Positions 46,926 to 56,160 of a stretch of DNA of 64,000 nucleotides are shown here, piece after piece. The position numbers and the translations under genes are program-made. The stretch's first letter is position 1. Each line of letters begins with the position of its first letter. Under the pieces are notes generated by a model that ran no database searches, was not told the origin of the DNA, and worked only from the letters and a program-made list of their open reading frames with translations. Source of the stretch: Ostrinia nubilalis. Lineage: Eukaryota; Arthropoda; Insecta; Lepidoptera; Crambidae. The stretch spans positions 4,807,001 through 4,871,000 of the forward strand of contig NC_087097.1 of the NCBI RefSeq assembly GCF_963855985.1, given 5' to 3'.

Positions 46926-46964
46926 TTTAAAAAGTCTAAAAAAATTGACCCACAATAAGACGCA

Positions 46965-47155
46965 CTGAATACCTGTTTCCAGACAGGCATTTCAAGCCAT
47001 TTTTAAGAAAAAACTTCAACCGATTTATGCCTTCTGAATAGGGAATGCAGAATCGGTTCTGGTTTGAGGAACCGGGTTTTTCGGGTCTGGCGGTCATAAG
47101 AACCGGGAGCCCCGGTTTTTTCGGTTCTTTCGGTTCCAAAAAAACAATATTTTGA
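46965..47155. repeat. CGGTTCTTTCGGTTCC repeat, copy 1
   Basis: Low-complexity but structured: gaaccgggtttttcgggtct, gaaccgggagccccggtttt, ttcggttctttcggttcc. Shares this with 49480-49615. The minus-strand frame gives a proline-rich peptide from the repeat and is not considered a gene. Confidence 0.6.
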
Positions 47156-47684
47156 TTATGTTTTTTTTATTGAAATAACACTTCTTTGAATAGACTAGGA
47201 ATAATCAACAAACATGATTTACAATATTTTTCTATTTTTACTAAATTCTACTCCCAAAAATAAAAAAAAAGTAAAATAATTAGTTTTCAATTGAGGTACC
47301 ACAATCGAGTCTTTTTCATCCAACTTATCGATATATTTGACTATTTATATATTGACTGTCAGATGCAAAGCAAATAAAGGAGAAGGAGTGTTGCCAACTC
47401 TCACACAAAAATATCATCATCATCATCATCATTTAATTTTAAACCATAGGATAGGACGTCCACTGCTGAACATAAACCTCCCCCAATGCTTTCCATGTTG
47501 ATCGATTGGTAGCGGCCTGCGTCCAGCGCTTCCCTGCTACCTTTATGATGTCGTCAGTCCACCTTGTGGGTGGACGTTCCACGCTGCGTTTTCCGGTACG
47601 CGGCCTCCATTCCAGGACCTTCCTGCCCCATCGGCCGTCAGTTCTGCGTCCGCGTCGGGCTATGTCCGCTGAATCCGCTGACAT

Positions 47685-47752
47685 AGAAATGAGGAGATCC
47701 GTAAATGAACTAAAGTCGCTACTTTAGTTCATTTACGGATCTCCTCATTTCT
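47685..47752. repeat. Perfect 32-bp hairpin inside the LINE
   Basis: 47685-47716 and 47721-47752 are exact reverse complements with a 4-nt loop (cgct). The protein frame follows the expected RDRIRNEEIR and then turns back, so coding sequence was copied in reverse at this point. Confidence 0.9.
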
Positions 47753-47868
47753 GATTCGATCTCGTAAAGAAACACCGAGCATAGCCCTCTCCATAGCACG
47801 CTGTGCAACTTTGAGCTTCTGTATAAGGCCTATAGTGAGAGGCCACGTTTCCGAGCCATAAATCATCA

Positions 47869-47907
47869 CTGGTAACACACATTGGTACAACCAATGTGTG
47901 TTACCAG
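47869..47907. repeat. Perfect 18-bp hairpin inside the LINE
   Basis: ctggtaacacacattggt (47869-47886) and its exact complement (47890-47907) flank a 3-nt loop. A second, independent inverted duplication in the same retroelement. Confidence 0.9.
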
Positions 47908-49034
47908 ACTTTCGTCCTCAGGCACTGAGGTATTTTGGATGAAAAGATGTTGCGTAGTTTCCCGAACGCTGCCTAGCCGAGTTGGATTCGACGATTGACT
48001 CCCTTTTCGAAATTGGACCTACCTAGCTGGATCGTCAACAATCTCGAGGATTGAGCTCCCAACCGAAACTGGGTAGGGCGCAACATGGACATTGGACATT
48101 GGACATAAGCTTTGTTTTGTCCATATTCATCCTCAGGCCTACCTGTTAGGAAACTCGATTAAGGTCTTTGAGCATTGTGCCAAGATCTTATAACGATTCT
48201 GCCATGACCACAATCAGTATCGTGGGCAAACCGAAGGTGAGTGATGTACTCGCCATTAATGTTTATGCCGAATCCTTTCCATTCAAGGAGTTTGAAAGCG
48301 TCTTCCAATGCAGTGGTGAACAGTTTAGGAGATATAACATCTCCCTGCCTAACGCCTCACTGCAGTGGAATCGTCCTCGTGCTCTGCTCCTGTACTCGGA
48401 CCGACATGGTGGCGTTTTTGTACAAGCACTTCAGCACCTCGATATACCGATAGTCAATACGGCACCGCTGAAGAGACTGTAAGCACTGCCCAAGACCCGA
48501 ACGAATCGAAGACCTTCTCATAGTCTACGAACGCCAAGCATAGTGGCAAGTTATACTCGTCAATCTTCTTTATAACCTGTCGCAGCGTAAGCGCAAACAA
48601 AAATATGCCAGTGATTTAAAAAAAGTGTAAGAAAAATGCTTCAAATATTTACATATCTCATAAAAAAAAAACAAAATACAAAACCAATAAGTAAGTAGGT
48701 AATCTTTATTAGTAGCTAATCTGATATATTTAGGTTCTCTATACGTTCGCAATGTTCTTGTTACGACTCATGCCACAGAATAGGTAATAGTACAGGTACA
48801 GAAGGATTACTCCGCAAGACGATTTAAATAAATGGGAGTCTTGCTACGACGCGATACAGTGGAATTCAGCTCGCACAGCACTACGTACCTACAATTTTAT
48901 TCACCTACAAGTTTTGTCTCTTTCTATCGCGTGCCTCTGAACTCTTCTTACGCTGTTAGGGTTACTGTCTAGTGAAAAAATAATTAATCTACTTATTTGT
49001 AATGAGGTACGTATATGTAGGTAAGTATGCATTC

Positions 49035-49100
49035 ATTATGGAAAACCTTGGGAGAGGCCTTTGTCCAGCAGTGGACGTCATTTGGCTGAAACGAACGAAC
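49035..49100 (+). mobile_element. RTE-like LINE 3' stub
   Basis: WKTLGEAFVQQWTSFG-stop-like frame (tggaaaaccttgggagaggc, then ccagcagtggacgtcatttg) and a GAAC tail. A 6-bp repeat, gcattc (49029-49034, 49101-49106), may be the target duplication. Confidence 0.75.
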
Positions 49101-50829
49101 GCATTCTGAGCAGTAGTCATAGTAGGTTAGGTTCCTATACTATCCTAAGAATTATTGATTAACTACATGGCCAACATACCTTTCAGCATCTTTGGGAAGC
49201 GAAAAAAAATAATATAAATCCGGTAGATTTCTTTTCGAATTTAAACATCCGAACGCCGCACAATATTTCTTTCTCTTTATGTCCATTTTTAAATAATACT
49301 TCGATCATAGAATTATAATCATACTACAACGCACCAGCGTCCTGACGGGCGCGCGAGTGACACTCGACTGATATAATACCCGCCGGCGGGGCGCTTCGCT
49401 GTAGGTAATTATCGGATGTACCGCGCGGAGTGAGCCAGGCCTGCTCATGCCTAATACCTATAACAGATTTTTAGATAAATATGCAAAACCCGAAAGTACC
49501 GAAAGAACCGGGTTTTGAATTTTTAAAACCCGGTTCTTAAGCTGTCGAAAAAACCCGGGGTTTCCCGGTTCTTTCGGTTCCGGGATTACCCGGGTACAAA
49601 CCCTACTTCTGAACACATTCAGAATTCCACAATATCCGGCCAGCATCGATTCCTTATCGAGTGAAGGTAAGTGCTATCAGTTATCGAAGGGCGAGATCGC
49701 ATCACCGATGACGCGTGTCCTCTCGTCAGTAGGGTGGCCACTGTAACTCTATTAATCAGCCAGATTTTAACGTGATGACGTAGAGACGTGTGTGAGGGTT
49801 ATGGTGGATGAGGAAATGGATTTAAAGTTAAAAATAATAGTCTGGAAGTTTATTTTGAATTCTTTGAAATGACTCTACATTGGAAAGAAATGAAATTCGT
49901 AAATTAGAGGAAATTGTGAAGATCTATTTAACTTTTGAGTTTCACAAAGACTTAAGTCTAAAGTATAAAGTATGAAGCACATGATGTCGTGCCCTGAGTG
50001 CCCGAGCAACTGCAGGCAGGAGGATTTAATGAATGCTGCTGACAGCGCCACTCTTGTAGCGGAGTTTTGGGCTGACACTGTGTAGGTTTGTTGTCGACAC
50101 GATAAGAACAAGTATTAAAGTCCAGGTAGAGTACCAGCAGTCTCGTATTTTTATTTCAAATATGAAGTATTTATTTTCTATCCAACCATCGAATAAATAG
50201 GTAAATGCCTATTTTGTAAAAAAAAATATTTTAAATAAATAATTCACACAAAAAGCTTGCTCAAAATCAAGCTAACCGGAGCGAATATGGATGAATATTA
50301 TTTTACTGCCTATTAATTTTAACATGGAAAGCGCAAAAGTAGGTAATCAACAAATTTAGATTAAATTTCTTAGGTAGAGACACTAAGCTTTAGAATTTAT
50401 CAGTATAAACAAACAGCCCCCTATCTTATCATACAAGTAAGATTCGCTACGAACCACAACCCATTCACTCACAGTGATTTTCTTAGAGTAATTGCACCGA
50501 TCGAGTTCAAGGTGCAGTCGCACATCAGTCTGTAGATTACTGTCGCAAAATAGAGCCTATTACAACTGAGTAAGATGGTACAGTGTCAAGCTTGATGTGC
50601 CGTGATGCAATTGGCACGAGTGGCCGTCATGCGACGTGTCCGGTCCGGACAGTAGGACTTGTGTTTGTTTTCCATCACGTCCGTGATAATCTGAGACTTT
50701 GAAGTGAGATAGATAAAGTATTTGATGTTGTTTATAAATATTCCAAAGTATAAATTTTCTAGAAGAAAACTAACTTAAAACTCGAAACTCAACTTCGAAC
50801 TCCTCCTATGTTCTTCTGATTAATTTTCC
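49101..50829. other. Mostly unique AT-rich stretch
   Basis: Contains a GC-rich patch at about 49340-49440 and the repeat at 49480-49615. No gene recognised. Confidence 0.4.
49480..49615. repeat. CGGTTCTTTCGGTTCC repeat, copy 2
   Basis: gaaagaaccgggttttgaat, aaacccggttcttaagctgt and tttcccggttctttcggttc resemble 46965-47155. The minus-strand 62-codon frame shares the peptide PEPKEP-like motif with the other copy only because of the shared repeat. Confidence 0.6.
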
Positions 50830-50958
50830 AATGACAGTTTAACTTTCCCCCGGGACAAACTTGACCTTCATTGGTTGGGTTTTTATGGCGGTCAAGCTGT
50901 AGATCCTGGCTACACAGGAGTTACAGCGGTGGGGACGAGAGGTGGGAATAGTCCCGTA
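50830..50958 (+). repeat. GGTTGGGTTTCATTGG repeat family, copy 2
   Basis: aatgacagtttaactttccc, cgggacaaacttgaccttca, gtagatcctggctacacagg and ggtgggaatagtcccgta match 53551-53708. The ends cgggac and gtcccg are inverted. The region to the left (actcaacttcgaactcctcc) is also shared with 53551. Confidence 0.85.
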
Positions 50959-51169
50959 ACTTAGACTCGTAGGTTCCATTCCCACTTGAGGCAATCACCA
51001 AATCGACTTTTATACATTTGACATAAATTTCCGTAGACACGGTTACTTATACTAACAGGGTAGCAATATGTGTATTATTTAACATTTTCTCATAAAAACA
51101 CATTGCCTAATTGGTTTGGTGAGTAAAATCCGCGAATATTTTTTTGCTTCCTCTGACTTAACTGTTACT

Positions 51170-51244
51170 AACTCAAGCTGTAGATCCTAACTCGACAGGA
51201 GTTGGAGTGATGGGAACGAGAGGTGGGAATAGTCCCGTTCCTGT
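51170..51244 (+). repeat. GGTTGGGTTTCATTGG repeat family, copy 3 (left-truncated)
   Basis: caagctgtagatcctaactc and gaacgagaggtgggaatagt followed by cccgt match the right half of copy 2, about 290 bp away. Probably a partial duplication or a second insertion. Confidence 0.8.
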
Positions 51245-51421
51245 AACTTAAAAACATTTCCAGTAGAGTAGATTATAGAGAGGGTGGTCCTCACTCTTTC
51301 AATGGATGTCGCAAAAGGCCCTAAGATACAAATATGCTTACACCAGTGTATATAGTGTAGGCCAAATCCTTCAATTGCCTCCAGTGAATTAGAAAAGTTG
51401 TCTTCCTGCAACGGAAACTTA

Positions 51422-51580
51422 TGCCCGTATTCACCATCTATTTCTATTTTTAAGTGACCCCTATGTGACAAATAACAGAAATTTCTTAATTTTAATTGAC
51501 CCCTACCTATGGTAACACATAACAGGAATTTTGTTATCAAAGGGGTTACTTAAATTAGTGATTGATGGTGAAAACGGGCA
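51422..51580. mobile_element. TGCCCGTTTTCACC MITE, copy 3
   Basis: Ends tgcccgtattcaccatctat and tgattgatggtgaaaacggg are inverted. TTA flanks it at 51419-51421 and 51581-51583. The interior repeats tgacccctatgtgacaaata and ttgacccctacctatggtaa, so it carries an internal duplication making it longer than copy 1. Confidence 0.9.
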
Positions 51581-52242
51581 TTAATGACCATATGAAGGAT
51601 GATATTATGATCACCTGAACCATAACGTAGGTGTGAGATCATCAGAATGTTTCCAATAATAACATTTGTTGAAAAATAAAAATTCTTTATCTGTCTCAAA
51701 CAGCAAAACCACTTACGTGAAGCAAACACAAAAATAGTCAAGACAATCTCCCAGATCTAGTTTCCTACAATCGCAACAACTTATACGTAAATAGCTAAAT
51801 GACGTCACAACTTTAAATCCGGCGCCTTGTACCGGCCGAAAGTTGCCGGCCGGTAAATAATTGATGGGTGTGCATTACGGACGCCCAAGGGCTTCGGTTT
51901 GGGTCATAGAGACTAGTCTCCTTCTGAAAGTAATCTCTTTCTGGAGATCAAGGCGATAGCAAAGTGTTTCTATTCTAGTTATCTTCTTATTTCAATTTAA
52001 CATGTCAACTGTTACAATGTGTAGTATTATTGACGAAGTAGAGTTCACAGCATCAGACTGTTTGTGAAAATGTTACATTGAGCAGATGCCATTTTGGTGC
52101 ATTTACCGTGTTGTTTGGTTTTATTATATTATTATCTGTTTGTTATTTTATTTTTACTTGCATTGAATAAATTCTTTTTCTTTCTTTCTTATATTTTAAA
52201 TCATGCTAGAGCTTAAAACTTTTGTGGCCTTAAAAAGTCCTC
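51581..52242. other. AT-rich non-coding stretch
   Basis: TGACGTCA at 51800-51807. A T-rich end ttctttttctttctttctta near 52170 may be a LINE tail. No gene recognised. Confidence 0.35.
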
Positions 52243-52245
52243 TTA

Positions 52246-52378
52246 GGGCTGATTTTTCTATCGTCGGATAACTTTTAACATAAGAATAAGTTTGACACAT
52301 TGACAGTTGTATGGGAAATATATCAAACTGACAAGGTTATTCTTCAGTTATGTTTTCCGACGATTGAAAAATCAGCCC
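52246..52378. mobile_element. AGGGCTGATTTTTC MITE, copy 2
   Basis: Ends gggctgatttttctatcgtc and gacgattgaaaaatcagccc are inverted. TTA flanks it at 52243-52245 and 52379-52381. The interior gtttgacacattgacagttg matches 10805-10951. Confidence 0.9.
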
Positions 52379-52386
52379 TTAGCCTA

Positions 52387-52516
52387 GGCGCAGACCATCG
52401 ATTTTTCGTCGGCCGATAGTTTAGTCGGGCAGTTGATCAGTATGGGCATGTATGAAAGTACCATTTAAAATCGGGCACAACTATCGGACAACTAAAAATC
52501 GATTGTAGTCTTAGTT
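52387..52516. mobile_element. GGCGCAGACCA MITE, copy 1
   Basis: ggcgcagaccatcgattttt, cgtcggccgatagtttagtc, atcagtatgggcatgtatga and aactatcggacaactaaaaa match 60283-60450 in inverted arrangement. Left TA at 52385-52386. It abuts the MITE at 52246. Confidence 0.85.
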
Positions 52517-53306
52517 GAATTCTGCAACTCATATTGCATCTGCATTCTGCACACGTGTATTATCTAAAGGGTTCCTATTGGATGCAATCCATCATTATTT
52601 GTACAAACATGCAAGACAATAAGAATTGCATTTAATTTTATAGCAATGTCGTAGTAAGTGTGTAATTATTTTCAGTATTTAATTGAACATTTTAATTAGC
52701 TGGCTGTTTAGCTGGCTGTCTAATGACTAATGAGTTTTTGAAATAACAAGGTGTAACAGTCGTAGGTGGTCTAGACTGTAGGTGATACCGTTAATTAAAT
52801 AAGAAATAATTATACATTTGCCACTTCCAATCGAACACAATAATAACTTTGATGAAATAAAGTATTAAAATAAGTGATACCAATAAGACCGGCCTCTTAT
52901 GCTACGAAGCATACATCTGCTTGATGGACGGACGACCTGAAAAAGAAAGCTGCTGAAAAGAAGATCGTGTTTGTTGTCGAGTTGAAATATAACCTGTACA
53001 ATAGAACATGGGAGTTTCACGCGCGTATTCACAAATGAGGCTTGCTTAAGTGCAAATCGAACGCACAGCGTTGAATATAGCTCTGTGATTGGTTCATGTG
53101 TAATAATGTTTGTGAATACAGGCGTTTGTCCAATTGTTTTTAAATGGATTTAGTGGAGACTAGTAGCAGATTCCCTGTTAGCAGACAGACGACCATCGGG
53201 TCCAGAGAAAATTGTTTACCCAAGATCTTGTTCAGTATCGTTCTTTGGAAGAGACTGAAGATCAGCAGTGAACTACATGATATAGCAGTGATGATAGCAA
53301 TACTAA
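52517..53306. other. Non-coding stretch with overlapping short frames
   Basis: Frames 53144-53332 (+) and 53140-53322 (-) overlap fully and run into the next MITE. Neither has a recognised domain. Confidence 0.4.
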
Positions 53307-53424
53307 GGCTGAGTTGCACCATCTTACTTTGACTTTGACAAACGTCAGAAATCTGTCAAACTCCATACAAAATACACCGGTTATCGTTATAGTCACAGTT
53401 AAATTTAGGTGGTGCAACTCAGCT
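53307..53424 (-). mobile_element. GGCTGAGTTGCACCA MITE, copy 7
   Basis: ggctgagttgcaccatctta, aatctgtcaaactccataca, caccggttatcgttatagtc and ggtggtgcaactcagctta. TAA at left. Well preserved. Confidence 0.92.
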
Positions 53425-53425
53425 T

Positions 53426-53530
53426 AAGGCATGCACCTACTTTAACCGTAACTATAACCACGACCGGTGTGTTTTTATGGAGTTTGACAGTCTTTTGACG
53501 CTTGCTAAAGTTAAAGTAAGATGGTGCAAT
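53426..53530 (+). mobile_element. GGCTGAGTTGCACCA MITE, copy 8
   Basis: Immediately after copy 7 in opposite orientation: atgcacctactttaaccgta, gaccggtgtgtttttatgga, gatggtgcaat. Left terminus eroded. Confidence 0.85.
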
Positions 53531-53550
53531 ACTAACTATCGGTCAATTTA

Positions 53551-53708
53551 AATCTTAACTTCGAAATCCTTCTCGGGTCTAATGACAGTTTAACTTTCCC
53601 CCGGGACAAACTTGACCTTCACTGGTTGGGTTTTTATTGGCGGTCAAGCTGTAGATCCTGGCTACACAGGAGTTGCAGTGGTGGAAACGAGTGGTGGGAA
53701 TAGTCCCG
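53551..53708 (+). mobile_element. GGTTGGGTTTCATTGG retroelement-like family, copy 4, with 14-bp target duplication
   Basis: A complete copy about 158 bp long, from cttaacttcgaaatccttct through gggacaaacttgaccttcac, gtagatcctggctacacagg to ggtgggaatagtcccg. It is flanked by an exact 14-bp direct repeat, tatcggtcaattta, at 53537-53550 and 53709-53722. A duplication of that length is typical of LINE-mobilised retroelements, so this family may be a SINE or the 3' stub of a larger element. No B box or poly-A tail is visible, and the internal ends cgggac/gtcccg are inverted. Confidence 0.75.
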
Positions 53709-53960
53709 TATCGGTCAATTTAATTTACCCGACACGTAATAGGGCCCCGTATTAGATCGTCTGCCGTATATCTGGAGCCGTTCTAAAAATTAACAAACCT
53801 GCAGCCCGTGTAATGGATCGCCATTTTGTCTAACTTACTTGACGGAAACGGATTTTAAAAGGCCAACAGCTTATTTTCGGAATCGACAACTCTGTTTATT
53901 GGATAAGGCGCTCAAGCTATTTGCGATTTGATCAATTGGGTTGCTTAAAGGTAATACTTT

Positions 53961-54069
53961 GTGGTACCACTTAACTTTGACCGTGACTTTAACGATAACC
54001 GGTGTTTTTTGTATGGAGTTTAACAGTTTTTGACGTTTGTTAAAGTTAAAGTAAGATGGTGAAACCCAG
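53961..54069 (+). mobile_element. GGCTGAGTTGCACCA MITE, copy 9
   Basis: gtggtaccacttaactttga, aacgataaccggtgtttttt, gtatggagtttaacag and taaagtaagatggtgaaacc. Termini slightly diverged. Confidence 0.85.
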
Positions 54070-54328
54070 GAAAATGCTTGTGGGTCAACTAAATCACAAA
54101 GGCTTAATAAGCATTTAAATATCAATTTAATGGCTGATTTTTACCTTTTCTGTAAGCATCTGACATATAGCAGGCATTAAGTTTCAGTAGCATGACCGCT
54201 AAGTTTGAAAATTAGACTCACGCCTCGACGCGTCACGCTATTAGGGCGTTTACACACTAATATTTACAAAATATTGATGAAAACCGTAGATTATTTACAC
54301 ACAGAGAAGGTTAAAGACACGTTACTAA

Positions 54329-54417
54329 GGCTGAGTTGCACCAACTCCACCTAACTTTAACAGTTTGACAGACTTTTGACGTTTGTCAAAGTTAAAATAA
54401 TGTGGTGCAATCCAGCC
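54329..54417 (+). mobile_element. GGCTGAGTTGCACCA MITE, copy 10 (internal deletion)
   Basis: ggctgagttgcaccaactcc joined to aacagtttgacagacttttg and ending gtggtgcaatccagcc. TAA at left and TTA at right. The accggtg centre is deleted. Confidence 0.85.
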
Positions 54418-55140
54418 TTAGGCTTCTTTCAGTACCAGCTGCGGTAACTATGCATCTAAGAGACACTAACTAGTTTTTAAATCCTTGGTTACCAACGAAT
54501 GTATAAGGATAGACTTGGCAAGGGCCACAGAAAAATGGCAGATTTGGATAAGGTTAATATAGTGTCGTTGAAACAAAAGACAAATAATAATGTTCTAAAT
54601 GTTTAAAACAAAACAAAACAATTTGGCCATCAACGCCTAAAAAGGTCAGTGTCCCAAATTAAAAAGAAATCATATCGTCCCAAACAATCTATCAAACTCC
54701 CGACAGACGGGGAACTTTTGCGATTCCTTGAGAAACGCTAAACACAACGGGCAGATAAACTTGATTAATCTACCAAAGGAGTTCCGCTTCTTATTATAAT
54801 AAACTAATTAATGATGGGGGCTAACAATTCATTATCGAAGCAAAACTGCCTTCGGAACAATAATGATAATGAATGTAATTAATTATAGGAGTTCGAGACG
54901 AACTGCGGATTGGGTAGTTTGGCTGGAAGACGGCTTTGTCATTAATTTTGAATGGTTCAAGTTAATGTAATGTTACTCGTATATTAATTTGTAGATGCAT
55001 CTACAATCTAGGACACTATATTGCATCTGGCTTCACACGATCATTGATGATTTAAAGCTGACCGGTTCCTGATAAAGTTTTAGATAGCTATCTGAAAGTT
55101 CTGGTTACCGGGTGACTTCATCAGATAACTCTACGAGAGC
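54418..55140. other. AT-rich non-coding stretch
   Basis: No gene or repeat family recognised. Confidence 0.4.
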
Positions 55141-55149
55141 TGTGAAACC

Positions 55150-55335
55150 AAAAGTTAGAAGAAAGAAGAAAGAAAATAACTTTATTTTGGCAACAACAAA
55201 TTCAGGCAACATAGACATACACAAAAAAAATAATAACTAAGTTGCCAAAAAAGGTCACCCACTCAGTAATATCTTGACAGTGTGACTGCCAAGACACTGA
55301 TTTTCAGTGGGTGCCTTTTGCAGCGCTATACAAAA
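55150..55335. repeat. Probable LINE 3'-end fragment
   Basis: The words aataactttattttggcaac, gttgccaaaaaaggtcaccc and cagtgggtgccttttgcagc resemble antisense 3' ends of lepidopteran non-LTR elements. No coding part is present. Class uncertain. Confidence 0.4.
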
Positions 55336-55969
55336 AAATAAAGAAATTAGAAGAAAAAATAATAATAATAAAACCAAAAATTAATCATTCAAAAAATTAA
55401 AATTAAATAATAACAAAATACATCATTCCAAATTAAAACATAACAATATTATTAATAATCATTACATACACATGTCAAAAACAAACAAAAGTTGTATTTT
55501 ATCTGACAGATAAGTTCTTTAAAATCTGTAAGGTACTTTATTAGCAAGCGTTAAGCTCTTAATATTTAATCACCAATATTTTCTAATGAATGTCACTCCT
55601 ACAATAAAACTATCATACTTTAACAGTTGGCATATTATATTGACACTTTTAAGATACAGTTATAATTACTAAAACATGTCAAAGGCGTGTCTGCGACTAG
55701 CAATGTCTCGAACCAAGAATTAACACACATACACGATAAAAACCAATCAATGGCATTTCATACATACACTTACAAAAACACACGCGACACCCCACAGCAA
55801 ATAAGGCGATATTATCAATCAATTCTAATTTCTATACAGCCCTTTATTAACCCTAAACTCACCAAAAACTAGAGCAAACGCGCCAAGGTCTTCTAAACCC
55901 ATACCTCTGTGATTACAATAATAAAAAACGATATACGTGCCTATAAAATTTGAGGGTTGCCCTCGATTT
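55336..55969. other. AT-rich non-coding stretch
   Basis: A-rich low-complexity sequence. A 61-codon frame (55687-55872) is unassigned. Confidence 0.4.
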
Positions 55970-56160
55970 CCCTAGGATCCCATCATCAGATCCTGACTTG
56001 GTGACAATGGGACCACCTCAGAAGTGTAGGCCCTATCGAACAAAAAAGATTTTTGAAAATCGGTCCACAATTCACGGAGTAATCGGTGAACATATATAGA
56101 AAAAAAAACATACATACAGCCGAACATATAACCTCCTCCTTTTTTGAAGTCGGTTAAAAA
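55970..56160 (-). repeat. Dispersed lepidopteran-type repeat
   Basis: Read on the minus strand it begins ttttaaccgacttcaaaaaa and ggaggaggttatatgttcgg, and carries tccgtgaattgtggaccgat, words familiar from interspersed repeats in many moth genomes. The 74-codon minus frame over it is a by-product. Confidence 0.5.

Larger units (their letters stand above)
47415..48596 (-). mobile_element. Broken RTE-like LINE, 3' 1.2 kb, with 10-bp target duplication
   Basis: Non-LTR retrotransposon fragment. In order on the minus strand: LPLCLAFVDYEKVFDS (RT motif A region), YRYIEVLKCLYKNATMS, IPLQ-stop-GVRQGDVISP, THLRFAHDTD in place of the catalytic FADD box, then VMIYGSETW, KVAQRAMERAMLGVSLRDRI, and a C-terminus RPPTRWTDDIIKVAGKRW to YVQQW. 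It ends in a TGATGA tail at 47415-47433. It is dead: an in-frame stop, a lost catalytic Asp (Asp to His), frameshifts, and two palindromic inverted duplications (47685-47752, 47869-47907). The direct repeat acaaaaatat at 47405-47414 and 48597-48606 marks the insertion, so the 5' truncation point is 48596. Endonuclease domain absent. RTE clade is inferred from the simple-repeat tail and the C-terminal motif. Confidence 0.9.

Noticed and set aside
48168..48482. 104-codon plus frame
   Set aside because: Antisense to the decayed LINE reverse transcriptase.
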